Assembly: GCF_900114705.1 (NCBI RefSeq)
Contig: NZ_FOTW01000012.1
Location: forward strand, 1 to 64,000
Reading direction: 5' to 3'
DNA: 64,000 nt
Origin: Rugamonas rubra
Lineage (GTDB): Bacteria; Pseudomonadota; Gammaproteobacteria; Burkholderiales; Burkholderiaceae_D
This document shows, in pieces, positions 36,378 to 49,328 of this stretch (position 1 is its first letter; every line of letters begins with the position of its first letter). The position numbers and the translations under genes were made by a program. Under the pieces are notes generated by a model. It searched no databases and was not told the DNA's origin. It was given only the letters and a program-made list of their open reading frames with translations.

Positions 36378-37103
36378 TCAATACAGCGCCAGGTCCCGCG
36401 CGGTGTCGACCTCGCCCCATTCGCCGTGGTAGGGCAGCGCGGCGACCGCCACGCGCCGCGCCTCGAGCACGCATTGCAGGGTGGCGGTCATGTGCATGGC
36501 GTCGCGTTGCGGCGGCGCCATGCCGCGGCGCAGCCGTTGTATTTCCGCCCAAGCCGGCGGGGTCAGGCGCAGCAGGCCCATGTACTGGCCCTCGATCTGC
36601 GCCAGCGTGTCGGGCCGCCGGCCGATCTCCAGCAGGCTGCCGTCGGCGGCCAGGCGGAAGGTCTCGGCGTCGAGCAGCGGGTCGCCGAAGCGGCGGGTCC
36701 ACAGGGCCAGCCAGTCGGGGTCGTAGGTGATGGCCAGCTCGGCCGGTGTGCGCATCAGCGCCTCGACCGCCGCCGGCGCGTAGAAGATGTCGGCGTAGCT
36801 GACCACGCAGGGCTGCGCGCGCAGCCAGGCGTCGGCGCAGGCGAGCGAGGCCACCATGTTGCCGCGCTCCCAGGCGGGGTTGTGGAAGCTGTGCTCGGCG
36901 CGTCCGGCCAGCAGTTCGGCCCGGTAGCCGGTGACGATGGCGATGTGTTCGATGCCGGCGGCGCGCAGGGCGCCGATCTGGTGCTCGAGCAGGCTGCGCC
37001 CGCGCAGCTGCAGCAGGCATTTCGGGGTGGCGTCGCCCAGCTGGCGCATGCGGCTGCCGCGCCCGGCCGCCAGGATGATGGCGTGCCTGGCCGGCGCCGT
37101 CAC
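36378..37103 (-). CDS. Nucleotidyltransferase, Cj1416/phosphocholine-cytidylyltransferase-like
   Basis: 241 residues from a GTG at 37103 that overlaps the upstream stop (GTGA). The sugar-nucleotidyltransferase N-terminus HAIILAAGRGSRM (about 7-19) and PKCLLQL are clear. The middle part (NPAWERGNMVASL, VVSYADIFYAP, and LWTRRFGDPLLDAETF) is the pattern of cytidylyltransferases acting on small phosphorylated compounds, such as LicC, aminoethylphosphonate cytidylyltransferase and C. jejuni Cj1416, rather than hexose-1-phosphate enzymes. In the MeOPN route Cj1416 joins CMP to L-glutamine phosphate. That assignment here rests on its partners, below confidence of the family call. Confidence 0.82.
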   Translation of the reverse strand: MTAPARHAIILAAGRGSRMRQLGDATPKCLLQLRGRSLLEHQIGALRAAGIEHIAIVTGYRAELLAGRAEHSFHNPAWERGNMVASLACADAWLRAQPCVVSYADIFYAPAAVEALMRTPAELAITYDPDWLALWTRRFGDPLLDAETFRLAADGSLLEIGRRPDTLAQIEGQYMGLLRLTPPAWAEIQRLRRGMAPPQRDAMHMTATLQCVLEARRVAVAALPYHGEWGEVDTARDLALY

Positions 37104-39463
37104 GCCAGCACCTCGACCACCCGGCCGGCGCAGTCGATGCGCAGCCGCGCGGCGCCGGACCAGCGCCGGTACAGCGCCTCGCCGGCGCCGATCACGGCGG
37201 GCAGGCCGAGTTCGCCGGCGCGTATCGCCATGTGCGAGTTGGCGCCGCCCCAGGCGGTGACCAGGCCGGCGATGGGATAGGCGAACAGCCAGTCGAAGCC
37301 GGGGTCGGCGTGCGGGATGCAGACGATGGCGCCGGCCAGGCGGCCGCGCTGGCCGCTGTGGGCGACCGGCGCCACCACCCGCCTTTGGGTGATGAAGTTG
37401 GGGCTGCTGGCGGGCCATTCGAAGGCCCACACCTGGTCCGGCCGGGTGATCAGCGGCGGCAGCGAGGTGGCCAGCGTCTCGGCGTGGCGGGCGCGGCCCG
37501 CGTCGATGCTGTGGCGCAGCAGCCGGGCCGGCTCGGCGGCGGCCACGTGCAACTCGTGGAACACGCCGATGTCGCAATACGCCATGTCCTCGCGCGAATG
37601 GCCCAGGTGCGCGCCGTAGTCGCCGATCAGCGCCAGGGCGTCGGAGAGGTTGCGGGTGAAGGCGAACTTGGCCGACTCGCGCAGGGCGATGGCCTGGCGC
37701 AGGAAGTCGAACAGCGCCGCCGGCCCGGTGCGCAGGCCGTGCGTCTCGAGCAGGGCGCCGACGTGGCGCAGCTGCGCGCCGCTCGGCGTGAACGGCGCGT
37801 CCGGCGCCGGCGGCCGGGGCGGCTGGCGCCAGTCGAAATACAGCTCGGGCGCCTCGTCGTAGCGCGGCGAGAGGATGTTGTAGGTGCCCGGCCGCAGGTG
37901 GCCGTAGCGCGCCAGGAAGGCGGCGCGCGGCAGCGCCGCCCGGTCGCGCGCCATTTGGCCGGCCACCGTGCCGGCGCTGGCGTTGAAGGCGTCGTAGTCG
38001 GCCGGCGACAGCACGCCGGCGGCCACCAGCGACTGCAGTATCTGTACGGCGATGAAGCCGGCGCGCGCCAGGCCGGCGAAGGGCAGGGTGCCGTAGCGCT
38101 TGGCGTCCTCCAGCAGCCAGTAGATCCGTTCCAGCGGATCGGCCGGCGCGGCCAGCAGGGTTCGGCGGCGCAGCTCCAGCGTGTCGATCTTGGCGGCGTC
38201 CTGGCGCCAGCAGCCCGGGCCGGGCTGGACGATGCGGTTGGTCAGCCGGCGCAGGCTGTCGGCGATGGCGCCCTGTTCGGCGGCGCCGAAGCCGGCCGCG
38301 TCGAGCCGCCGCAGCCGCTGCGGCAGGTCCAGCGTGTAGCAGGAGAAGACGATGTCGAATTCGACCTTGTCGTGCAGCGCCGGCTCGGCCAGCAGTCGGC
38401 CGACGTAATGGTCGACCAACCGGCCGGCCAGGGCGTCGTCCAGGTCGGCCGGGATGAAGGAGTTGAAGGACAGGCGCACGTCGATATAGGGCAGGCCGAA
38501 GAAGTGCGGCATCAGCGGGAAGCTGCGCAAGTTGCGGTAGCCGTAGTTGTGGCGCTGGTAGGCCCAGATCGCGTCGGTGACCAGGTCGCGGTACAGCGAC
38601 AGGGCCAGCGGCAGCGGGCGCACGCCGATGATCTCGGCCGGATTCCAGTCCGGCATGACGCCGTAGGCGGTGTTGCCGCCCATTAGGAAGGGGTGGGGCC
38701 GCATGCCGCGGCTGACCTTGTCGTGGATGCGCTGCAGCCGCTCGGCCTGCGCCGCCTCCGCCTCGGGCGGCCGGGCCAGCAGCAGCGGACGGGCCTGCAG
38801 CAGCCACAGGGTCTCGCCCCGCCCCCGGCCGCCTTCCTGGTCCCGGTCCTGGTCCGCTGCCGTCACGGCGAACTCGCAATCGACCGGCGCGCCGGCGAAC
38901 AACGCCAGCAACTCCTCGAGCAGGGCCAGCACCGGGGCCAGCGGGCGCGGCGGCGCCAGCGGCGCGCGCGCCGCCTGCTGCCAGGTGCGGCCGCCGGCGC
39001 CGGCGGTCACCAGGCTGGTGTCGGCGCCCTCGGTCCAGTTCACCACGCGGTAGGGCGCGCAGGTGTTCGGGTCGTGCGAGAAGGCCACGCCGGAGCGCAG
39101 CACGCGCCGCAGCATCGGCTGCACCAGCACCTCGTCGGCGCCGTCGGGCGCGCCGTAGGAGGCGACGACCCGCTCGACGGCCCGGGCCAGGCCGGCCGCG
39201 TCGACATCGGCGAGCGAGAGGAAGGCGCCGGCCTGCGAGGCGGCGCCGGCGTCCTCGCGGCGGCAGCTGGAGCGCACGATCCAGGGGCCCCGGCCCAGGC
39301 CGGCGGGCACCCGGGCCAGGCAGCCGGCGCGGTCCGCCCGCCAGGCCGCCACGCTGAAACACACCAGCGGCGCGACGCGGGCGCTGCGCAGCCGCCCGCG
39401 CAGCAGCGCCAGCGTGGCCGCCTTGCCGGCGTAGGCGCAGGGCGCCGGCGCGGCCCCGCTCAT
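37100..39463 (-). CDS. PEP-synthase-like ATP-grasp/His-domain enzyme, candidate L-glutamine kinase (Cj1418-like)
   Basis: 787 residues from ATG 39463, overlapping the upstream stop by 4 bases. An N-terminal PPDK/PEP-synthase ATP-grasp region (IVRSSCRREDAGAASQAGAF, then WLLQARPLLL) covers about 1-225. The central domain contains GVMPDWNPAEIIGVRPLPLA and GYRNLRSFPLMPHFFG, which I associate with the Cj1418 type rather than with true PEP synthase. The C-terminal swivelling domain has the phosphorylatable His in GGANSHMAIRAGELGLPAVIG (H744). C. jejuni Cj1418 phosphorylates the amide of L-glutamine with ATP, the first step of MeOPN synthesis. A rifampin-phosphotransferase-like activity is the alternative. 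Confidence 0.83.
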   Translation of the reverse strand: MSGAAPAPCAYAGKAATLALLRGRLRSARVAPLVCFSVAAWRADRAGCLARVPAGLGRGPWIVRSSCRREDAGAASQAGAFLSLADVDAAGLARAVERVVASYGAPDGADEVLVQPMLRRVLRSGVAFSHDPNTCAPYRVVNWTEGADTSLVTAGAGGRTWQQAARAPLAPPRPLAPVLALLEELLALFAGAPVDCEFAVTAADQDRDQEGGRGRGETLWLLQARPLLLARPPEAEAAQAERLQRIHDKVSRGMRPHPFLMGGNTAYGVMPDWNPAEIIGVRPLPLALSLYRDLVTDAIWAYQRHNYGYRNLRSFPLMPHFFGLPYIDVRLSFNSFIPADLDDALAGRLVDHYVGRLLAEPALHDKVEFDIVFSCYTLDLPQRLRRLDAAGFGAAEQGAIADSLRRLTNRIVQPGPGCWRQDAAKIDTLELRRRTLLAAPADPLERIYWLLEDAKRYGTLPFAGLARAGFIAVQILQSLVAAGVLSPADYDAFNASAGTVAGQMARDRAALPRAAFLARYGHLRPGTYNILSPRYDEAPELYFDWRQPPRPPAPDAPFTPSGAQLRHVGALLETHGLRTGPAALFDFLRQAIALRESAKFAFTRNLSDALALIGDYGAHLGHSREDMAYCDIGVFHELHVAAAEPARLLRHSIDAGRARHAETLATSLPPLITRPDQVWAFEWPASSPNFITQRRVVAPVAHSGQRGRLAGAIVCIPHADPGFDWLFAYPIAGLVTAWGGANSHMAIRAGELGLPAVIGAGEALYRRWSGAARLRIDCAGRVVEVLA

Positions 39464-40263
39464 GCGGCCGGCTCGCGGCGCCGGGCCGACCAGGCCCTGG
39501 TCAGGTAGCTCGCCTCGATGCGGTCCAGGCCGGCGATGCGGCGCTCGACGAAGGCCAGGAAGGCGGCGAATTTTTCCGCCCCCAGCTGGACGCGCAGGTC
39601 GTTGACGGAGCGCCAGGCGCCCAGGTAGCGCTCGGCGCTCATGCTCACCACGTGGCGCCCCTCCAGGTAGACCACGTCGTCGAAATAGGGCGAGGCGCAC
39701 AGCCTCTCGGTCAGCGTGGCGGTCATGCCGGAACGGCCGGACGAGACGCGTTGCAGGTCCGGCCGCAGCGTCGCCAGCTGGGCCTCGATCTCCAGCAGCA
39801 GCGGCTGGAGCTCGATCTGGCGCGGATTCCACAGGGCGGTGAAGCGGCCGCCGGGGCGCAGCAGGCGGTGGCACTCGCGCGTGCCGGCGTCGAAATCGAC
39901 CCAGTGGAACGACGAGGCCATGGTCAGCCAGTCGCAGCATTGCGGCGGCAGTCCGCTGCGCGCGCCGTCGCCCTTGACCCAGGCGATGGCGGTGCCGGCC
40001 GCGTCGGCGCAGTCGGCCATGCCGTGGGCGCGCATGTCGTCGTTCGGCTCGACGGCGGTGGCCGAGCGCACGCCGCGCGCGGCCAGCATGCGGGTCCAGA
40101 TGCCGGTGCCGGCGCCGACGTCGACCACGTCGAGCCGCGCCGCCGGCCGCTCCAGCAGGCCGAGCAGGGCCGACAGCACCGCCGGGCAGTAGTCGGGCCG
40201 GTGCCGCGAGTAGTCGGCGGCCAGCCCGGTGAAGTCGCCCGCTGCGCGCGCGGCGGGCTTCAT
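39460..40263 (-). CDS. SAM-dependent methyltransferase in the MeOPN-like operon
   Basis: 267 residues. SAM-binding motif I is VVDVGAGTGIWTRML (about residues 46-60), followed by an acidic VEPNDDM and WLTMASSFHWVDF, the pattern of class I methyltransferases of the Methyltransf_11/25 type. It sits between the APS-kinase-like and PEP-synthase-like genes, joined to both by ATGA overlaps. In C. jejuni, methyltransferases Cj1419/Cj1420 occupy the same functional neighbourhood and methylate the phosphoramidate; this gene is the local candidate. Substrate unproven. Confidence 0.8.
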   Translation of the reverse strand: MKPAARAAGDFTGLAADYSRHRPDYCPAVLSALLGLLERPAARLDVVDVGAGTGIWTRMLAARGVRSATAVEPNDDMRAHGMADCADAAGTAIAWVKGDGARSGLPPQCCDWLTMASSFHWVDFDAGTRECHRLLRPGGRFTALWNPRQIELQPLLLEIEAQLATLRPDLQRVSSGRSGMTATLTERLCASPYFDDVVYLEGRHVVSMSAERYLGAWRSVNDLRVQLGAEKFAAFLAFVERRIAGLDRIEASYLTRAWSARRREPAA

Positions 40264-40787
40264 GGCGCCAGCCTCGCTTCGAGCAGGCGCATCAACTCGT
40301 CGGCGCAGGCCGGCGCGTCGCGGCCGGGGGCGAACTCGAGCAGCCAGTCGGCGCCGTCGGGCTCGTCGACCGCCAGGTCGAGTCCGGCCACCTGGCGCAT
40401 CCGGCCGGCGTCGTAGTCGCGGTAGATGCCCTTCGGGTCGCGCCGGCGCAGCTCGTCGAGCGGCGTCTTCAGGTAGACCTCGACATAGCCCGGCAGGTGG
40501 GCGCGGTTCCAGGCGTAGACCTCGCGGAACATGCCGATGGTGGCGATCACCACATGCAGCTCCTGCGCCGCGATCAGGCGGCACAGGCGGGCGTAGCGCA
40601 GCGCCAGCTCGAGCCGGCCGGCGCGGCCGTGGTGGGCCGTGCCGGCCGCCGCCGCGCCGAACACCTCGCGCAGCTGGTCGCCGTCCAGCAGCACCAGCGG
40701 CAGGCCGCGCGCGCGCATGCGCTGCGCCAGGTGGCCGGCCAGCGTCGACTTGCCCGCGCCCGACAGGCCGGTGATCCAGACGATCAT
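40260..40787 (-). CDS. APS-kinase-like P-loop kinase, candidate CDP-phosphoramidate kinase (Cj1415-like)
   Basis: 175 residues from ATG 40787. P-loop GLSGAGKST (7-15) and LLDGDQLREVF (33-43) show the CysC fold. It departs from true APS kinase: [10 protein letters not shown] is replaced, the ENIRR segment is missing, and a divergent stretch with VVIATIGMFREVYAWNR is present, then EVYLKTPLDELRRRDPKGIYR. This is the pattern of C. jejuni Cj1415, listed as APS kinase but shown to phosphorylate the 3'-OH of CDP-phosphoramidate. A second, canonical CysC is 1.9 kb away (42677), so a different substrate for this one is likely. Coupled to neighbours on both sides by ATGA. Confidence 0.82.
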   Translation of the reverse strand: MIVWITGLSGAGKSTLAGHLAQRMRARGLPLVLLDGDQLREVFGAAAAGTAHHGRAGRLELALRYARLCRLIAAQELHVVIATIGMFREVYAWNRAHLPGYVEVYLKTPLDELRRRDPKGIYRDYDAGRMRQVAGLDLAVDEPDGADWLLEFAPGRDAPACADELMRLLEARLAP

Positions 40788-42478
40788 GGCGCGCCCCCCG
40801 CGTCGCGCCGCGGCGCGGCCGGCGCCGGCTCCGCTTCGAGCCGCGCGTCGCACAGGAACAGGTGGTCGCCGGCGGCGCCGTCGAAATCGAGCACGCCGCA
40901 GTCCTGCATCAGATACAGGCGGCACAGCAGGGCGTCGACGGCGCCGTCGAACTGGAAGCCGATTTCGCAGCGCACCCAGCCGTCGTCGAGCGGCTGCGCG
41001 GCGGCGTGCAGCAGCCGCACGCCGGGCGTCGCCGTGCGGCGGTAGGCGCGCGCCTGCGGCAGGTCGAAGCAGGCGCAGCACCAGGCCGGGCCCGCCGTGC
41101 ACTGCAGCATCAGGTGGTTCAGCGTGCCCGCCCGCGCGGCGACGTTGAAGCTGTGGCGGCCGCGCCCCTGGGGCAGCGGCACCAGTTGGCCGATGATGCG
41201 CCGGGCCGCCGTGGCGCTGGTGGCGGCCCGCGTGTGGCGCTCGAACGGCGCCGCGCCGCTGTCGGCGTCGGCGATGGTCGTCGCCAGGCCCTCCATGTGC
41301 CAGCCGGGCTGGGCCAGGTGGCGGGCGTCGCGCAGGGCGTTGACGGCGGCGGCCGGCTGGTCGGACGCGGCCCGGGCGGGGCCGGCGCGCAGGTCGGCGG
41401 CCATGCGGCGCACCAGCAGGTCGACGTTGTCGACCAGGCGCATGGCGTCGCCCATGTTGCCGCGCACCCGGGCCGGTCCGACCGGCTGGCCGTAGACGGC
41501 GCGCCAGCCCGAGCCCAGCCGCAGGTTCAGTACGGCGCCGGTCAGCGGGGCGAGGAAGGCGTTGATGTCGGCGAAGGCGCGGGCCGCGCGCGCCGCCGCC
41601 GAGTTCGCCGAGTTCGCCGAGGCCGCCGCGCCCGGCCCGGCGGCCTCGGCGCCTGTGTCCTCGTCTGGCTCGCCGCCGTCCCACACCTCGACATCGGCAT
41701 GGACGCCGCAGGACTTGGCCAGGCGCACGAAGCCGCGCGGATCGGGATAGTCGGCGGCCGGGCGCGCGCCGCGCGGCGCGGCGCCGGCATAGCCGAGCTT
41801 GAGCAGGGTGCTGCGGCAGCGCGCCTCGACCATGGCGATGTCGTCCCGCCATTCCGGCGCCACCACGGTCGGCTGCGGCGTGTAGATGCCGGCCAGTTCG
41901 ATGACCCGGGCGCGCATTCCGGCCGTCACCTCGAGGCCGAGGAAATCGCACAGGCGGTCGATCTGGCGCGCCGGATCGCGCCGGTAGTCCTCGCGCCGCA
42001 CCAGCAGCAGGCGCTCTTGCCGCAGCCAGGACTCGGCGTGGTATTGCAGTCCCAGGTAGAGCGGCAGCATCAGGTCGGGATCGAGTTGCGCGATGAAAGT
42101 GGCGAAGCCGTCGCCGGCGATGGAGCGCTTGTTGTAGGCCGACACCAGGACGTCCTTGAAGTCGCGCACCACATAGATTTTTTTACAGTTGCGCCACTCC
42201 GGGCGCGGCAGCGAATGCGTGCTGATCGCCTCGAGATGGTCGCGGAAGCGGAAGCTGTCCTCGGCCAGCATGGCGGGACAGTATTTTCTGACGAAGCCCT
42301 GCGGCTTGCCGCGGTGGCGGTAGCGATGGGTTTGCCGTTCGCCGTCGTAGTCCCAGATGTGCACCCAGTCGTCGAACCGCTCCGTGTAGCTCCATTTGAC
42401 ATGCAAGGCCAGCAGTACGTTGTCCACCCAACTCCTGCCGCAAGGCGTGATGTGCGAGGCGACGACGATTCGGTCCAT
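40784..42478 (-). CDS. Sulfotransferase-like protein, divergent, with C-terminal beta module
   Basis: 564 residues. The 5' loop is atypical (TPCGRSWVDNVLLALH, about 11-26), but the 3'-phosphate-binding element KKIYVVRDFKDVLVSAYNK (about 99-117) is clear, and REDYRRDPARQIDRLCDFLG is sulfotransferase-like. From about residue 425 a beta-rich module (GRHSFNVAARAGTLNHLMLQ and GWVRCEIGF) resembles carbohydrate-binding or phage-tail lectin modules. A Ser/Asn/Ala linker near 290 contains a short tandem repeat. It is the first gene of the leftward block and is coupled by ATGA to the Cj1415-like kinase, so its donor might be the product of that kinase, not PAPS. Confidence 0.72.
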   Translation of the reverse strand: MDRIVVASHITPCGRSWVDNVLLALHVKWSYTERFDDWVHIWDYDGERQTHRYRHRGKPQGFVRKYCPAMLAEDSFRFRDHLEAISTHSLPRPEWRNCKKIYVVRDFKDVLVSAYNKRSIAGDGFATFIAQLDPDLMLPLYLGLQYHAESWLRQERLLLVRREDYRRDPARQIDRLCDFLGLEVTAGMRARVIELAGIYTPQPTVVAPEWRDDIAMVEARCRSTLLKLGYAGAAPRGARPAADYPDPRGFVRLAKSCGVHADVEVWDGGEPDEDTGAEAAGPGAAASANSANSAAARAARAFADINAFLAPLTGAVLNLRLGSGWRAVYGQPVGPARVRGNMGDAMRLVDNVDLLVRRMAADLRAGPARAASDQPAAAVNALRDARHLAQPGWHMEGLATTIADADSGAAPFERHTRAATSATAARRIIGQLVPLPQGRGRHSFNVAARAGTLNHLMLQCTAGPAWCCACFDLPQARAYRRTATPGVRLLHAAAQPLDDGWVRCEIGFQFDGAVDALLCRLYLMQDCGVLDFDGAAGDHLFLCDARLEAEPAPAAPRRDAGGAP

Positions 42479-42676
42479 AGTGCGGTATCCCGGGCATGGT
42501 GGGCGCCGCTCGCGGCGCGGCGCAACTGGCCGAGTATGCCATGGATTGCGGCGGATTTATCGGCCTCGTTGTCGTCGCGTTCCGGCCCTGTGGCGAGGCC
42601 GTATCGCGGGCTGGAGTTCGGCGCCGCGCTGTGTCATGATGGATCGTATCTATGACGTCAAGCCGGCGGGAGAACC
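42479..42676. promoter_or_regulatory. Divergent intergenic region of the glycan locus
   Basis: 198 bases between the two divergent glycan transcripts, the natural site for both promoters. I find no convincing -35/-10 pair on either strand. The region is GC-rich except near 42625-42660. The cysC ribosome site GGGAG is at its right end. Confidence 0.4.
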
Positions 42677-43345
42677 ATGGACGATGAACTGGAATCGGGG
42701 CCGGCCGCGTCGGCCGAGCGTGGCGCCGCGCGGCTGCGGCGCCACGCCGCCAGCGTCACGCGGGCACGCCGCGCCGAGCTCAACGGGCACCGCAGCGCCA
42801 TCGTCTGGTTCACCGGCTTGTCCGGCGCCGGCAAGTCGACCCTGGCCCACGCGCTGGAGGAGCGGCTGCACCGGATGGGCTGCCGCACCTTCGTGCTCGA
42901 CGGCGACAACGTGCGGCACGGCTTGTGCGCCGACCTGGGGTTTTCGGACGCGGCGCGGACCGAGAACATCCGCCGCGCCGGCGAGACCGCCAAGTTGTTC
43001 GTCGAGGCCGGCGTCATCGTGCTGACGGCGTTCATTTCGCCGTTCCAGGCCGACCGCCGCCTGGTGCGCGCGCTGGTGGCCGGCGCCGATTTCATCGAGG
43101 TGTATTGCCGTTGTCCGCTGGCCGTCTGCGAGCAGCGCGACGTGAAGGGGCTGTACCGCCGCGCCCGCGCCGGCGAGATCGCCCAGTTCACCGGCATCTC
43201 CTCGCCCTACGAGGCGCCGACGGCGGCCGAGCTGGTGGTCGACACCGACCGGCACACGCTGGAGGCCTCGGTCGAGCTGCTCTGGGCGGCGCTGCGCGAG
43301 CGCGGCCTGCTCGCGGCGGTGTTGCCGCGCCTGGCCGGCGCCTGA
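42677..43345 (+). CDS. cysC: Adenylyl-sulfate kinase (canonical)
   Basis: 222 residues. P-loop [12 protein letters not shown] (about 44-55), [21 protein letters not shown] and [14 protein letters not shown] are all as in true APS kinases, and [14 protein letters not shown] is the substrate-binding segment. The N-terminal 40 residues are a polar extension common in bacterial CysC. It makes PAPS from APS and ATP. ATP sulfurylase (cysDN or sat) is not in the window. As the first gene of the rightward block it probably serves the sulfotransferases of this locus rather than sulfate assimilation. Confidence 0.95.
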   Translation: MDDELESGPAASAERGAARLRRHAASVTRARRAELNGHRSAIVWFTGLSGAGKSTLAHALEERLHRMGCRTFVLDGDNVRHGLCADLGFSDAARTENIRRAGETAKLFVEAGVIVLTAFISPFQADRRLVRALVAGADFIEVYCRCPLAVCEQRDVKGLYRRARAGEIAQFTGISSPYEAPTAAELVVDTDRHTLEASVELLWAALRERGLLAAVLPRLAGA

Positions 43346-43346
43346 G

Positions 43347-47978
<4,632 letters not shown>

Positions 47979-48113
47979 ATGCGCGGCGCCTGGAAAAATT
48001 TCCATTCGTGCTAGAAAAGCCACAGCGGCGCGCCGTCTTTTCCTGCTATCCTGAGCGCACGAGATGCCGCCCCCGCGGCGTGAACATCGGCCGGAACACC
48101 GTGGAGATTGTGG

Positions 48114-49328
48114 ATGATATCTGCTTGCCGCGTATGTGATTCAAACGAGTTGGAACTGGCGATCGACCTGGGGCAGCAACCCTGGTGCAACCACTTCTTA
48201 AAGGAAAGCGAGCTCGGCCGCGAGCCGTTTTATCCGCTGCGCGTCGTCTACTGCCACGCCTGTAGTACGGCCCAGCTCGACTACACGGTGCCGAAGGAGG
48301 TCATGTTCGGCGACCACACCTACCTGTCGGGCGTGACGCGCTCGCTCAGCGCGCATTTCCGCGGCGTCGCCGAGACCACGCTGGCGGACTATTTCGCCGG
48401 CCGCGACGCCGCCTCGATAAGCGTGCTCGACATCGGCTCCAACGACGGCACCCAGCTCAAGCACTTCCAGGCGCTGGGCTGCCGCGTGCTGGGCGTCGAA
48501 CCGTCCAAGGCGACGGCGGCGCTGGCCAACGCCGCCGGCGTGCCGACACTGCAGCGCTACTTCAACGCCGAGCTGGCGCGCGAGCTCGACCAGCGCTTCC
48601 AGATCGTCAACGCGGCCGGCGTCTTCTTCCACCTCGAGGAGCTGCATTCGGCGGCCGACGGCATCGGCCTGGTGCTGGCCGAGGACGGCGTGTTCGTGGT
48701 GCAGTTCCTGTACATGAAGAGCATCGCCGACAACCTGGCCTTCGACCAGATCTACCACGAGCACCTGCTGTACTACAACCTGCGCACCATCGAGGTGCTG
48801 CTGAACCGGCACGGCATGGCGCTGTTCGACGCCTACCTGTCGCCCATCCACGGCGGCTCGATGATCGCCTCGGTGGCGCACGCCGGCCGCCGCCCGGCCA
48901 GCGCGCGCCTCGAACAGCTGCGCCGCGCCGAGGACGACAGCGGCGCCAACGCGCTGGCCACCTACCGCGAGCTGGCGCGGCGCATGGCGCTGATGAAGGA
49001 AACCAACCTGGCCTATCTGCGCCGCTGCAAGGACGAGGGCAAGGTGGTGTTCGGCATGGGCGCGCCGGTCAAGGGCAACACCATGCTCAACTACTTCGGC
49101 GTCGGCACGCAGTACATCGACGTGCTGGTGGAGAAGAACCCGCTGCGCGACGGCCTGTACTCGCCCGGCATGCACATCCCGGTGGTGATGGAGGACGCGC
49201 TGGCGGCGCCGCCCGACGTGTACTACGTGCTGGCGTGGAACTTCAAACGCGAGATCCTGGCCAACAACCAGCACCTGCTGGCGCGCGGCGTGGAGTTCTA
49301 TTTTCCGGTCAATCCGAAAGAGGCCTAG
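48114..49328 (+). CDS. Sugar C-methyltransferase family protein
   Basis: 404 residues from ATG 48114 (GGAG upstream); a TTG at 48108 is an alternative. N-terminal zinc-type site CRVCDSNEL...CHACSTAQLDY, a central SAM domain with VLDIGSNDGTQLKHF (about 104-118) and a C-terminal domain starting near 310 (GMGAPVKGNTMLNYFG) match the three-part NDP-sugar C-methyltransferases (TylC3/NovU type). It probably C-methylates a deoxy-sugar nucleotide made by the SDR enzymes next to it. The 5' end of this transcript segment follows a 135-base gap with no clear promoter. Confidence 0.87.
   Translation: MISACRVCDSNELELAIDLGQQPWCNHFLKESELGREPFYPLRVVYCHACSTAQLDYTVPKEVMFGDHTYLSGVTRSLSAHFRGVAETTLADYFAGRDAASISVLDIGSNDGTQLKHFQALGCRVLGVEPSKATAALANAAGVPTLQRYFNAELARELDQRFQIVNAAGVFFHLEELHSAADGIGLVLAEDGVFVVQFLYMKSIADNLAFDQIYHEHLLYYNLRTIEVLLNRHGMALFDAYLSPIHGGSMIASVAHAGRRPASARLEQLRRAEDDSGANALATYRELARRMALMKETNLAYLRRCKDEGKVVFGMGAPVKGNTMLNYFGVGTQYIDVLVEKNPLRDGLYSPGMHIPVVMEDALAAPPDVYYVLAWNFKREILANNQHLLARGVEFYFPVNPKEA

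Noticed and set aside
39362..39940. Upstream extension of the PEP-synthase-like protein and frames continuing into the methyltransferase
   Set aside because: The start at 39463 overlaps the upstream stop in the same ATGA manner as all other junctions of the operon; the extension is Arg/Pro-rich and without motif.
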